The notes beneath the pieces are model-generated. The model was not told the DNA's origin. It saw only the letters and a program-made list of their open reading frames with translations, and ran no database searches. The position numbers and the translations under genes are program-made. DNA of 64,000 nucleotides from Symbioplanes lichenis (lineage in GTDB: Bacteria; Actinomycetota; Actinomycetes; Mycobacteriales; Micromonosporaceae): positions 744,001 through 808,000 of the forward strand of contig NZ_JAUZQD010000001.1 in the NCBI RefSeq assembly GCF_030709675.1. Direction: 5' to 3'. This document shows, one piece after another, positions 43,863 through 52,596 of this stretch (position 1 is its first letter; every line of letters begins with the position of its first letter).

Positions 43863-45710
43863 ATGCCAGAGCTGCGTTCCCGGACCTCGACACACGGTCG
43901 GACGATGGCCGGCGCCCGCGCCCTGTGGCGCGCCACCGGTATGACCGACAACGACTTCGGCAAGCCCATCGTGGCGATTGCCAACAGCTACACCCAGTTC
44001 GTCCCCGGGCACGTACATCTCAAGGACCTCGGCGGGCTCGTCGCCGACTCGATCGCCGAGGCCGGCGGGGTGGGCCGCGAGTTCAACACCATCGCGGTCG
44101 ACGACGGCATCGCCATGGGCCACGGCGGCATGCTCTACTCGCTGCCCAGCCGCGAGCTGATCGCCGACGCCGTGGAGTACATGGTCAACGCGCACTGCGC
44201 CGACGCCCTGGTCTGCATCTCGAACTGCGACAAGATCACGCCCGGCATGCTCATCGCCGCGCTCCGGCTCAACATCCCGACGGTCTTCGTCTCCGGCGGC
44301 CCGATGGAGGCCGGCAAGACGATCGCGATCGAGGGCGTCGTCCACGAGAAGCTCGACCTCGTCGACGCGATGTCCGCCAGCGCCAACGACAACGTCACCG
44401 ACGAGCAGCTCGACACCATCGAGCGGTCGGCCTGCCCGACCTGCGGGTCGTGCTCCGGCATGTTCACCGCCAACTCGATGAACTGCCTGACCGAGGCGAT
44501 CGGCCTGGCCCTGCCCGGCAACGGCTCGACGCTGGCCACGCACGCCTCGCGCAAGGCCCTCTTCGAGAAGGCCGGCGCGCTGATCGTCGACATCGCCAAG
44601 CAGTACTACGAGAACAACGACGAGAGCGTCCTGCCCCGCAGCATCGCCAACCGCGACGCCTTCGAGAACGCGGTCGCGCTCGACGTGGCGATGGGCGGCT
44701 CGACCAACACGGTGCTGCACCTGCTGGCCGCCGCGCGCGAGGCCGGGCTCGACTTCAGCGTCACCGAGATCGACGCCATCTCGCGCCGGGTGCCGTGCCT
44801 GAGCAAGGTCGCGCCGAACAGCCCGAAGTACCACATGGAGGACGTCCACCGGGCCGGCGGCATCCCCGCCCTGCTCGGCGAGCTGAACCGCGGCGGCGCG
44901 CTGAAGACCGGCGTGCGCAGCGTGCACTCCCCCGACCTCACCAGCTGGCTCGACGCGTGGGACATCCGCGGCGGGTCGCCCAGCCCCGAGGCCCTCGAGC
45001 TGTTCCACGCGGCTCCCGGCGGCGTGCGCACCACGCAGCCGTTCAGCACGGAGAACCGCTGGGCCACGCTCGACACCGACAGCGAGGCGGGCTGCATCCG
45101 GTCGGTCGAGCACGCGTACACGGCGGACGGCGGGCTGGCCATCCTCTTCGGCAACCTCGCCCCGGACGGCTGCGTCGTCAAGACCGCCGGCGTCGACGAG
45201 TCGATCTGGAAGTTCACCGGCCCGGCCCGCGTCTACGAGAGCCAAGACGACGCGGTGCAGGGCATCCTCGGCAAGCAGGTTGTCGAGGGCGACGTCGTGG
45301 TGATCCGCTACGAGGGCCCCAAGGGTGGGCCCGGCATGCAGGAGATGCTCTACCCGACGAGCTTCCTCAAGGGCCGCGGCCTCGGCAAGGCGTGCGCGCT
45401 GATCACCGACGGCCGCTTCTCCGGCGGCACGTCCGGCCTGTCGATCGGCCACGTCTCCCCCGAGGCGGCGGGCGGCGGGCTGATCGCCCTGGTCCGCACC
45501 GGCGACGAGATCACCATCGACATCCCCGGCCGCAGCATCACCCTCAACGTCTCCGACGAGGAGCTGGCCCAGCGCCGCCACGAGGAGGAGCAGCGGCCCA
45601 AGCCCTACACGCCGGTCGACCGCGCCCGCCCGGTGTCGGCGGCGCTGCGGGCCTACGCGTCCATGGCCACGAGCGCGAGCGACGGCGCCTACCGGCGGGT
45701 GCCCGAGTAA
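43863..45710 (+). CDS. ilvD: Dihydroxy-acid dehydratase
   Basis: A 615-residue Fe-S dehydratase giving the 2-oxo acids that IlvE aminates. Cluster cysteines are visible at C122 (CISNCDK) and in [11 protein letters not shown] (191-197). [40 protein letters not shown] and the [10 protein letters not shown] insert are typical of the [4Fe-4S]-type long enzyme. The ATG at 43863 has GGAG just upstream. It is a separate transcription unit facing away from ilvBNC, with its own terminator. Confidence 0.97.
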   Translation: MPELRSRTSTHGRTMAGARALWRATGMTDNDFGKPIVAIANSYTQFVPGHVHLKDLGGLVADSIAEAGGVGREFNTIAVDDGIAMGHGGMLYSLPSRELIADAVEYMVNAHCADALVCISNCDKITPGMLIAALRLNIPTVFVSGGPMEAGKTIAIEGVVHEKLDLVDAMSASANDNVTDEQLDTIERSACPTCGSCSGMFTANSMNCLTEAIGLALPGNGSTLATHASRKALFEKAGALIVDIAKQYYENNDESVLPRSIANRDAFENAVALDVAMGGSTNTVLHLLAAAREAGLDFSVTEIDAISRRVPCLSKVAPNSPKYHMEDVHRAGGIPALLGELNRGGALKTGVRSVHSPDLTSWLDAWDIRGGSPSPEALELFHAAPGGVRTTQPFSTENRWATLDTDSEAGCIRSVEHAYTADGGLAILFGNLAPDGCVVKTAGVDESIWKFTGPARVYESQDDAVQGILGKQVVEGDVVVIRYEGPKGGPGMQEMLYPTSFLKGRGLGKACALITDGRFSGGTSGLSIGHVSPEAAGGGLIALVRTGDEITIDIPGRSITLNVSDEELAQRRHEEEQRPKPYTPVDRARPVSAALRAYASMATSASDGAYRRVPE

Positions 45711-45781
45711 GACTTGCCGCCGGGTTCTCGCCGCGCACGCCGCTTTTTCGAGTACGCGTGCCGGAGCCGGACAACAGCACA

Positions 45782-45830
45782 CGAGGGGCCCTGCCGCGAC
45801 GCCGAGGTGCGTGCGTGGCAGGGCCCCTCG
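45782..45830 (+). terminator. Terminator of ilvD
   Basis: A perfect 14-bp stem (CGAGGGGCCCTGCC and complement) around a 21-base loop, 72 bases after the stop codon. Confidence 0.8.
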
Positions 45831-46059
45831 CGCTGCTGCCGGGCTGTCCGGGGTGGTTCCGCGCAGCAGAGTGATCGCCGCCGCCGCACGCCCGTGACGA
45901 CCGGTCCGGAGCGTCGCCTCGCCCCGGACCGCACGCCGCTTCGCCCGGACCGCGCGCTACCGGACCGGACTGCACGCCACCTCGCCCCGGCGCAGTCGTC
46001 GGCCACGGCGAGGCGCACACGTCGCCGAGTCTCCGCATCGCGGCGGGCCCGGCGGGCGG
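45831..46059. other. Gene-free spacer with imperfect repeats
   Basis: With the ilvD terminator region this makes about 350 bases without a gene. Bases 45900-46000 hold three or four degenerate copies of CCGGACCGCACGCCGCTTCG. No promoter or frame is supported. Confidence 0.55.
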
Positions 46060-46809
46060 TCAGATCTGGTTCTCGCCGCCGTCGACGTAGAGGTTGGCGC
46101 CGAGGATGAAGCTGCTGTCGGCGGAGGCGAGGAAGGCGACCGTGGCGGCGACCTCGTCGGGGCGGCCCATGCGGCCCATCGCGATGCGGGCGCCCGCGCG
46201 GGCCTTGAAGGCGGCGTCGTTCTCCGCGCCGACGAGCTCGGTGATGCCCGAGGTGTCGATCGGTCCCGGCGAGATGGCGTTGACCCGGATGTCGCGGGGC
46301 CGCAGCTCGGCGGCCCACGTCCGGGCGAAGGACCGGATCGCCGCCTTGGACGCCGCGTAGACCCCGAACGCCGCGGTCCCGTGGTCGGCGGCGGTCGACG
46401 CGTTGAGGATCACCGACGCGCCCGGGTTGAGCAGCGGGAGCGCCTTCTGCACGGTCAGCAGGGTGCCCTTGACGTTGACGTCGAAGATGCGCTGGAACTC
46501 GGCCACGTCAAGCTGCTCGATCGTGGCGAACGAGGCCGCCGCGGCGTTGGCGAAGACCACGTCCAGGCCCCGGCCCCGGGCGCGGACGGCGTCGTACAGC
46601 CGGTCGAGGTCGGCCTCGTCCGTGATGTCGCCGGGGATCGCCGTGACGCCGGCGCCGATGGCCTCGACCGCGTCGTCGAGCTCGGTCTTGCGCCGGCCCG
46701 TGATGAAGACGTGCGCGCCCTCGGCCACCAGCCGCGCCGCGGTGGCCCGGCCGATGCCGTGCGTGCCGCCTCCGGTGACGACGGCGGTCTTTCCCTTGAG
46801 TGAACCCAC
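46060..46809 (-). CDS. SDR-family oxidoreductase
   Basis: A 249-residue classical short-chain dehydrogenase. The cofactor motif is TGGGTHGIG (residues 12-20), with catalytic serine in SVILNASTAADH, tyrosine and lysine in YAASK and NAISPGPIDT. The arginines in FITGRRKTELDD favour NADP(H). The substrate is unknown. It diverges from a TetR regulator with two palindromes between them and is probably its target. Confidence 0.92.
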   Translation of the reverse strand: MGSLKGKTAVVTGGGTHGIGRATAARLVAEGAHVFITGRRKTELDDAVEAIGAGVTAIPGDITDEADLDRLYDAVRARGRGLDVVFANAAAASFATIEQLDVAEFQRIFDVNVKGTLLTVQKALPLLNPGASVILNASTAADHGTAAFGVYAASKAAIRSFARTWAAELRPRDIRVNAISPGPIDTSGITELVGAENDAAFKARAGARIAMGRMGRPDEVAATVAFLASADSSFILGANLYVDGGENQI

Positions 46810-46828
46810 TGCGACCTCCCCATAGTTA

Positions 46829-46883
46829 TGTTCCGGTCGGAACAGAACAGAACCGTAGCAGTTCTGTTCCGCCTAGAACAGAA
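46829..46883. promoter_or_regulatory. Two operator-like palindromes between SDR and TetR genes
   Basis: TGTTCCGGTCGGAACA at 46829-46844 is a 7-2-7 dyad. TTCTGTTC, six bases, GAACAGAA at 46862-46883 is an 8-bp dyad. Both share TGTTC/GAACA half sites, as expected for one repressor. Confidence 0.78.
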
Positions 46884-46899
46884 GGGGTAGGATCGACGC

Positions 46900-47514
46900 G
46901 TGGAAGCCCAGCAGCGAGCGCCGATCGGCCGGCCGCGTGAGTTCGACATCGACGAGGCCCTCGAGCAGGCCATGCTCGTCTTCTGGCGGCACGGCTACGA
47001 CAGCGTCAGCCTGACCGACCTGACCCGGGCCATGGGCATCACCAAGACCAGCCTCTACGCGGCCTTCGGCTCCAAGGACGAGCTGTTCCGCCGGGCCCTG
47101 GAGCGCTACCGCGAGGGACCCGCCGCCTATGCCACCCGCGCGGTGCTCGAGCCGACCGCCCGCGAGGTCGCCCGGGCCTATCTCACCGGCTCGGTCCACG
47201 CGTCGACGCAATTCGACGGGCCGACCGGCTGCCTGGGCGTGCAGGGCTATGTGGCCGCCCCGCACCTGGCCGAGGCGCTGCGCGCGTCGCTCGACGAGTG
47301 GGCCGCCGCCGACCGGGCCCGGCTGAGCGACCGGTTCCGGCGAGCCGTCGCCGAGGGTGACCTGCCGGCGGAGGCCGATCCGGACGTGCTCGCCCGCTAT
47401 CTCATGACCACGGCGAATGGCATCGGTGTCCAGGCCGCCGGGGGCGCGAGCCGCGACGAGCTCCAGCAAGTGGCCGACTTCGCCGTGCAGAACTGGCCCG
47501 CCGCCGGCCGCTGA
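46900..47514 (+). CDS. TetR/AcrR-family regulator
   Basis: A 204-residue regulator with the helix-turn-helix in GRPREFDIDEALEQAM to AMGITKTSLYAAFGSKDELF. The C-terminal domain (RAVLEPTAREVARAYL, GPTGCLGVQGYVA) resembles the group that controls oxidoreductases of the SDR type. The GTG start follows the two palindromes. It probably represses itself and the divergent SDR gene; the inducer is unknown. Confidence 0.92.
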   Translation: MEAQQRAPIGRPREFDIDEALEQAMLVFWRHGYDSVSLTDLTRAMGITKTSLYAAFGSKDELFRRALERYREGPAAYATRAVLEPTAREVARAYLTGSVHASTQFDGPTGCLGVQGYVAAPHLAEALRASLDEWAAADRARLSDRFRRAVAEGDLPAEADPDVLARYLMTTANGIGVQAAGGASRDELQQVADFAVQNWPAAGR

Positions 47515-47599
47515 GCCGCCGGAAACGGCCCGCCCGGAACGGCCCGCTGACACGGGCCCGTCGGATACGCGTCTTTGACGGGACTGCGCGCCCGGCGCA

Positions 47600-47615
47600 T
47601 ACTCGTAGGCGAGTA
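47600..47615. promoter_or_regulatory. Palindrome upstream of the PadR gene
   Basis: TACTCGTAGGCGAGTA is a 6-4-6 perfect dyad 20 bases before the PadR start codon. The AT-rich TACTCG half sites suit a PadR dimer and autorepression. Confidence 0.6.
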
Positions 47616-47635
47616 ATCGGATGCGAGGAGTCGAC

Positions 47636-48373
47636 ATGGCCAAGCGACGACGGGTGGCGAACCTGACCGCCCTCGGGGTGCTGTCCGCCGTGGCGTTCCG
47701 CGACATGCATCCGTACGAGATGGCGGGCACCTTGCGCGGCTGGGGCAAGGAGCAGGACCTCCAGATCAAGTGGGGGTCCTTCTACACCGTCGTGCGCAAC
47801 CTGGCCAAGCACGGGCTGCTGGCCGAGGTCGGCAGCGCGCGTGAGGGGCGGCGGCCGGAGCGCACGGTCTACCGGATCACCGACGAGGGGCGGGCCGAAC
47901 TCGTCGACTGGACCCGGGAGCTGCTGTCCGTCGCGGAGCGGGAGTTCCCGCGGTTCCGGGCCGGGCTGTCCGTGATGTCGCTGCTCGGGCCGGACGAGGT
48001 GGCCGCCCTGCTCCGCCGGCGGCTCGACGGGGTCGAGGCGGCGCTGGCCACGGTGGAGGCGACGCTCGCGGAGTTCGGCGCGACGGTGCCGCGGCTGTTC
48101 CTGATCGAGGAGGAGTACGACCGGGCGCTGCTCACGGCGGAGGCGGCCTGGATGCGGGGGTTCCTCGGCGAGCTCGAGGCCGGCGCCGAGCCCTGGATCG
48201 GGCAGTGGCGGCGCTTCCACGAGACCGGCGAGATGCCCTCCGACATCGCCCAGCTGGCGTGGCCGGCGACAGAAAAAGCCGAGCCCGCGACAACAGACGC
48301 CGAGCCCGCGGCAAAAGACGTCGCCCCGGCGAAAGAGGAGAACGAGAGCATCAGGCCGGAGACGACCGGCTGA
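47636..48373 (+). CDS. PadR-family regulator
   Basis: A 245-residue PadR protein: N-terminal winged helix (LTALGVLSAVAFRDMHPYEM, WGSFYTVVRNLAKHGLL, RTVYRITDEGRAEL) and a helical dimerisation domain to about residue 195. The last 45 residues are a low-complexity tail (PATEKAEPATTDAEPAAKDV) unusual for the family. The ATG at 47636 has AGGAG seven bases upstream; the ATG at 47621 contains that site and is not the start. It lies 146 bases before the FAD monooxygenase gene and probably controls it. Confidence 0.9.
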   Translation: MAKRRRVANLTALGVLSAVAFRDMHPYEMAGTLRGWGKEQDLQIKWGSFYTVVRNLAKHGLLAEVGSAREGRRPERTVYRITDEGRAELVDWTRELLSVAEREFPRFRAGLSVMSLLGPDEVAALLRRRLDGVEAALATVEATLAEFGATVPRLFLIEEEYDRALLTAEAAWMRGFLGELEAGAEPWIGQWRRFHETGEMPSDIAQLAWPATEKAEPATTDAEPAAKDVAPAKEENESIRPETTG

Positions 48374-48519
48374 GACAGAGAGCGGTCCTGGCGAGGTGTT
48401 GCAGCACCCCGCCAGGACCTGGACCCACGAAACCGATGCCACGAGGACCCCGGCTCGCGAGCGGCAAGCCAAGAGTATCCGGGTCTCCCCGTGGCGCGAT
48501 CGAGCGCACAGGAGGAGAC

Positions 48520-49710
48520 ATGAGCGCAGTACGGACCGCCGCCGTGATCGGTGGCGGCATCGCCGGGCCCGCGGTGGCCCTGGCCCTGCACAAGGCCGGG
48601 ATCGAGGCGACCGTCTACGAGCGGCATCCCGTCCGCGACGAGTTCACCGGCGGCACGATCGCGCTGGCCCCCAACGGCGTGGCGGCCCTGCACCTGCTCG
48701 GGGCCGGGGACGCCGTCGAGCAGACCGGCCAGCGGCTCGACCGGCAGGTCATGGCCCTGGGCGACCGGCGCGTCGAGCTGCCCGGGCTGCCCGGCGCCGG
48801 GTCCTACCAGGCGATCACGCGAGCCGAGGTGTCCCGGATCCTGCGGGAGCGGGCGATCGCGAGCGGCGTCCGGTTCGAGCACGGCAAGCACCTGACCGCC
48901 GCCCGCGAGGACGAGCGCTCGGTCACGGCCGTGTTCCGGGACGGGTCGGAGGCCACGGCGGACGTGCTCGTCGGGGCGGACGGCGTGCACTCCGTGGTGC
49001 GGGAGCTGATCGATCCCCAGGCGCCCGGGCCCGCGTACACGGGAATGCTGGCCTTCGAGGGCTGGGCGCCGGTCGAGGTGGACAGCGACGAGCGGACGAT
49101 GGTGTTCGCCTTCGGGGAACGCGCGTACTACCTCTACTGGGCCACGCCCGGGGGCGGCACCGGCTACGGCATCAACCTGCCCCGGCCCGCGCCGATGTCG
49201 CTGACCGAGGCGCGGCAGGTTCCGGTCGCCGAGTGGGCGGCGGTGCTGCGGAAGACGTACGGCGACGATGTGCCCGGCGGGGAGCTGATCAGCGGGACCG
49301 ACCCGGCCTCCCTGCAGGTCAACGGGGCGCTGCACATCATGCCGCCGGTGCCGCACTGGCACCGCGGCCGGATGGTGCTCGTGGGCGACGCCGTCCACGC
49401 GCCGTCCAACAGCTCGGGGCAGGGCGCGTCGCTGGCCGTCGAAAGCGCGATCCAGCTCGCGCGCTGTCTGCGGGACGTTAACGAACTGCCGGGCGCTTTC
49501 CGGGCGTACGAGCAACTGCGCCGCAGGCGGGTCGAAGGCATCGCCGCCCGCGCCGCCCGGGTCAACCAGACCAAGGCGCCCGGCGCGGTCGGGCGGGCGC
49601 TCATGCCGCTCATGATGCGGGTGCTGCTGCGGACGGCGATGAAGCCGGAGCGGACGCTGGCTCCGGCCCTGCGCTACCGGATCGACTGGGACGAGCGGGT
49701 GGGGGTCTAG
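48520..49710 (+). CDS. FAD-dependent monooxygenase (aromatic hydroxylase type)
   Basis: A 396-residue class A flavin monooxygenase with an N-terminal GGGIAG dinucleotide fold at about residues 11-16, VGADGVHSVVRE (DG motif) and GDAVHAPSNSSGQG (FAD ribityl site). Relatives hydroxylate aromatic metabolites or inactivate tetracyclines; the substrate is not determined here. GGAGGAG precedes the ATG. The TAG stop overlaps the end of a MITE-like element, which may have reset the C-terminus to DERVGV. Confidence 0.88.
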   Translation: MSAVRTAAVIGGGIAGPAVALALHKAGIEATVYERHPVRDEFTGGTIALAPNGVAALHLLGAGDAVEQTGQRLDRQVMALGDRRVELPGLPGAGSYQAITRAEVSRILRERAIASGVRFEHGKHLTAAREDERSVTAVFRDGSEATADVLVGADGVHSVVRELIDPQAPGPAYTGMLAFEGWAPVEVDSDERTMVFAFGERAYYLYWATPGGGTGYGINLPRPAPMSLTEARQVPVAEWAAVLRKTYGDDVPGGELISGTDPASLQVNGALHIMPPVPHWHRGRMVLVGDAVHAPSNSSGQGASLAVESAIQLARCLRDVNELPGAFRAYEQLRRRRVEGIAARAARVNQTKAPGAVGRALMPLMMRVLLRTAMKPERTLAPALRYRIDWDERVGV

Positions 49711-49873
49711 GGGCTGTCTCGACGTGGGGGGCGCCGGCGAGGCGAGGCCCAGGCGTTGGCTGGGTGTGCGCCGTGGTCGCCCGCATCCCGGTGTTGGATG
49801 TGGGTGATCGCGGCGTGCGGCCAGGCGGCGTCCGGGCCCGCCGCAGCCCGGCTACCACGTCGAGACAGCCCCT
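49709..49873. mobile_element. 165-bp MITE-like element
   Basis: Perfect 19-bp terminal inverted repeats (AGGGGCTGTCTCGACGTGG at 49709-49727 and its complement at 49855-49873) enclose 127 bases without a gene. Such ends resemble actinobacterial IS5-type elements. A target duplication is not evident: left flank GTCT, right flank GAAT. The left end overlaps the stop codon of the monooxygenase gene. Confidence 0.8.
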
Positions 49874-49974
49874 GAATCCGCTGGACGGCCGGACGCGGGC
49901 GCGGCAAGCTGCGGGCCATGTCCAGTCACGCCGTCATGATGCGCCCCCTCGCGGGGCCCTCTGGCGTGCAGTAG

Positions 49975-50015
49975 CCACGAGTCCCCGCCCACGCGGCGGG
50001 GACTCCGGCTCGTGG
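49975..50015 (+). promoter_or_regulatory. Hairpin in the leader of the MetRS-like gene
   Basis: An 11-bp stem (GAGTCCCCGCC and complement, loop CACGC) at 49979-50005, with an alternative outer pairing CCACGAG/CTCGTGG at 49975-50015 that shares GAG and so competes with it. It lies 20 bases before the gene. It may be a terminator/antiterminator or the end of the preceding unit; no T-box or SAM-riboswitch core is recognised. Confidence 0.5.
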
Positions 50016-50034
50016 GCGGGCGTGAGGAGCAGTC

Positions 50035-51378
50035 ATGTCCTTCTTCGTCAGCACCGCGATCCCGTACGTCAACGCGGCCCCGCACCTCGGCCACGCCCTC
50101 GAGCTCGTCCAGGCCGACGTGCTCGCGAGGCAGCGCCGGGCCCGCGGGGAGAAAGTGCGCTTCCTGACCGGTACGGACGACAACGCGCTCAAGAACGTCA
50201 CCGCCGCGCGCCGGGCCGGCGTACCCGTCGGGGCTTTCGTCGCCGCGAACGGTGACCGTTTCGCCGCGTTGAAGGAGCCGCTGGGGTTGTCCTTCGACGA
50301 CTTCGTCCGCACCTCCGAGGAGCGGCACCGCGTCAAGGTCGCCGAGTTGTGGCAGCGTTCCGCCGGGGATTTCTACCGGCGCTCGTACACGGGGAGCTAC
50401 TGCCTCGGGTGCGAGCAGTTCAAGGACAGCTGTGACGAGCATGACGCGCCGCTGGAGACCGTACGGGAGGAGAACTGGTTCTTCCGGCTGAGCCGCTATG
50501 AGCAGCGGATCCTCGCGCTCCTGGAGGACGGCACGGTCACGGTCGAGCCCGCGGCCCGGCGCAACGAGGTGCTGGCCTTCGTGCGGGCGGGGCTCGAGGA
50601 CATCAGCGTCTCCCGCCCCGCGGCCCGCGCCGGCGGCTGGGGCATTCCGGTGCCCGGCGACCCCGGCCAGGTGATCTACGTCTGGTGGGACGCGCTGGCC
50701 AACTATCTGACGGCCGACCCGGCGGCCTGGGCCGGCGCCGGCGAGCGGGTGCACGTGGTCGGCAAGGGCATCGTGCGCTTCCACGCGGTGCACTGGCTGG
50801 CGCTGCTGCTCGCCGCCGGGGAGCCGCTGCCGACCACGATCCTGGTGCACGACTATCTGACCGTGAGCGGCGCGAAGCTGGCGAAGAGCGCGGGCAACGC
50901 CGTCGATCCGGTCGAGCTCGCCGCCACGTACGGGACCGACGCCGTCCGCTGGTGGCTGCTGCGCGACGTGGCCCCGCTGGGCGACACCGACTTCACCGTC
51001 GACCGGCTGATCCACCGGCACGACAGTGATCTCGCCCACGGCGTCGGGAACCTGGTGCATCGGACGGTGACGCTGGCGCATCGGTACGGGGCCCGCTCAG
51101 CTTTTGATCAGCGTCACGAACAAATCGGGCACGACTTCCGGGCTCTCTGCCTGGCCGTCCTCGACGGGGTCGCGCGCGGAAACCAGCTGGTCGAGGCCGA
51201 ACGCCCGTGGCAGCTGGACGAGCCGCGCCGCACCGAGGTGATCACCGAGCTGCTCCGGCAATGCCACTCGATCGTCGAGCAGCTGACACCCCTGCTCCCG
51301 GGCGCCGCCGAGCGCCTGCGGGCCCAGATCACGTTCCAGGATCCGCCGTCGCCGGTCTTCGCGAAGCTGCGGCCATGA
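50035..51378 (+). CDS. Methionyl-tRNA synthetase paralogue (short, KLAKS motif)
   Basis: A 447-residue class I aminoacyl-tRNA synthetase of the MetRS type. HLGH is at residues 17-20, a zinc-knuckle remnant at YCLGCEQFKDSC (122-133), and the catalytic loop at 281-285 reads KLAKS instead of KMSKS. The anticodon domain follows but the protein lacks a C-terminal extension. Bacterial MetRS usually exceeds 500 residues. It may be a second MetRS, for example an inhibitor-resistant one, or a non-translational relative. GAGGAG precedes the ATG, after a hairpin leader. Confidence 0.85.
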   Translation: MSFFVSTAIPYVNAAPHLGHALELVQADVLARQRRARGEKVRFLTGTDDNALKNVTAARRAGVPVGAFVAANGDRFAALKEPLGLSFDDFVRTSEERHRVKVAELWQRSAGDFYRRSYTGSYCLGCEQFKDSCDEHDAPLETVREENWFFRLSRYEQRILALLEDGTVTVEPAARRNEVLAFVRAGLEDISVSRPAARAGGWGIPVPGDPGQVIYVWWDALANYLTADPAAWAGAGERVHVVGKGIVRFHAVHWLALLLAAGEPLPTTILVHDYLTVSGAKLAKSAGNAVDPVELAATYGTDAVRWWLLRDVAPLGDTDFTVDRLIHRHDSDLAHGVGNLVHRTVTLAHRYGARSAFDQRHEQIGHDFRALCLAVLDGVARGNQLVEAERPWQLDEPRRTEVITELLRQCHSIVEQLTPLLPGAAERLRAQITFQDPPSPVFAKLRP

Positions 51379-51438
51379 TCGGGGGGCTTTACCGGCACGG
51401 TAGCGTGGAGTCTCCCCCACGCAGCTTCCGGAGCCGTC

Positions 51439-52458
51439 ATGGTCAAACGCCCCACGATCGCGGACATCGCCCGGCGCGCCGGGGTGTCCAAGGGCGCCGT
51501 GTCCTACGCGCTCAACGGCCAGCCGGGCGTCTCCGAGGCGACCCGGCAGCGCATCGTGGCGATCGCCCGGGAGATCGGCTTCAATCCCAACAGTGCCGCG
51601 CGGGCGCTCTCCGGGGCGAGCGCGCGGGCCGTCGGGCTGACGCTGTGCCGGCCGGCGCGGATGCTCAGCCTCGAGCCGTTCTTCATGGGCCTGATCAGCG
51701 GCTTCGAGCAGGAGCTGGCGGCCCGGTCCTACGCGCTGATGCTCCAGGTGGTGCAGAGCCCGGAGACCGAGATCGAGGTCTATCGCCGCTGGTGGGGTGA
51801 GCGCCGCGTCGACGGGGTGTTCGTCACCGACCTCCGGGAAAATGACATCCGCATCCCGGTGCTCGACGAGCTGCAGCTGCCGGCCGTGGTCATCGGCGGG
51901 CCGGGCGACACCGGGCGGCTGCCGCAGGTCCGCTCGGACAACGCCGGCCCGATCCGCGACGCCGTGGCGCACCTGATCGGTCTCGGTCACCGGCGCATCG
52001 CCCGGGTCGGCGGGCCGCCCGAGATGGTGCACACGCAGACGCGGACCCGGGCGTTCGCCGAGGCGTGCGCGGCGCTCGGGCTGCCCGCGGCGGTCACGGT
52101 GCCGTCCGACTACACCGGGGAGGAGGGCACGCGGGCCACGCGCACGCTGCTCTCCGGCCCGGACCGGCCGACGGCGATCATCTACGACAACGACGTCATG
52201 GCCGTGGCGGGGCTGTCGGTGGCCCAGGAGATGGGGCTGTCCGTGCCGGCCGACCTGTCGATCGTGGCGTGGGACGACTCGCCGCTGTGCTCGCTGGTGC
52301 ATCCGCCGCTGACGGCGCTGACCCGGGATGTGACCGCTTACGGGGCGCACGCCGCGCGGCAGCTTCTCGCCGCCATCGCCGGGGAGCCGGTCGTGGACGC
52401 GGAGGAGATCCCAGCGCATCTGACCCCCCGGCTGAGCACCGCGCCGCCCAAGCCCTGA
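51439..52458 (+). CDS. LacI-family regulator
   Basis: A 339-residue regulator with a LacI helix-turn-helix (TIADIARRAGVSKGAVSYAL) followed by the hinge region (SAARALSG), and a periplasmic-binding-protein-like effector domain. The ligand is most likely a sugar, but no transport or catabolic genes are adjacent. It is 60 bases after the MetRS-like gene on the same strand, which does not suggest a target. A 70-bp repeat begins 25 bases after its stop. Confidence 0.9.
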   Translation: MVKRPTIADIARRAGVSKGAVSYALNGQPGVSEATRQRIVAIAREIGFNPNSAARALSGASARAVGLTLCRPARMLSLEPFFMGLISGFEQELAARSYALMLQVVQSPETEIEVYRRWWGERRVDGVFVTDLRENDIRIPVLDELQLPAVVIGGPGDTGRLPQVRSDNAGPIRDAVAHLIGLGHRRIARVGGPPEMVHTQTRTRAFAEACAALGLPAAVTVPSDYTGEEGTRATRTLLSGPDRPTAIIYDNDVMAVAGLSVAQEMGLSVPADLSIVAWDDSPLCSLVHPPLTALTRDVTAYGAHAARQLLAAIAGEPVVDAEEIPAHLTPRLSTAPPKP

Positions 52459-52483
52459 CTGCCGCGCCGGCGCTGACGCCAGA

Positions 52484-52553
52484 CCGGTGACCCGCCGGGA
52501 CAGCCCGGCGGCTGCGCGCGGAGCGGGACCACCCACTCAGCCGGGCGGCAGCC
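52484..52553. repeat. 70-bp repeat, copy 1 (inverted partner at 55364-55433)
   Basis: About 91 percent identical (64 of 70) to the reverse complement of 55364-55433. The core is CGGTGACCCGCC, then ACAGCCCGGCGG and GCGGGACCACCCAC. The two copies flank the GGDEF-EAL gene in opposite orientation. Confidence 0.85.
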
Positions 52554-52596
52554 ACGGTCGCCCCACGGCTGCGGTTGTTGCGGGCCTAGCTCGTAC

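Noticed and set aside
49874..50034. Possible SAM riboswitch or T-box before the MetRS-like gene
   Set aside because: Only simple hairpins were found. The conserved cores of SAM-I, SAM-II, SAM-IV or T-box (including the UGGN bulge) could not be identified, so only a hairpin is reported.
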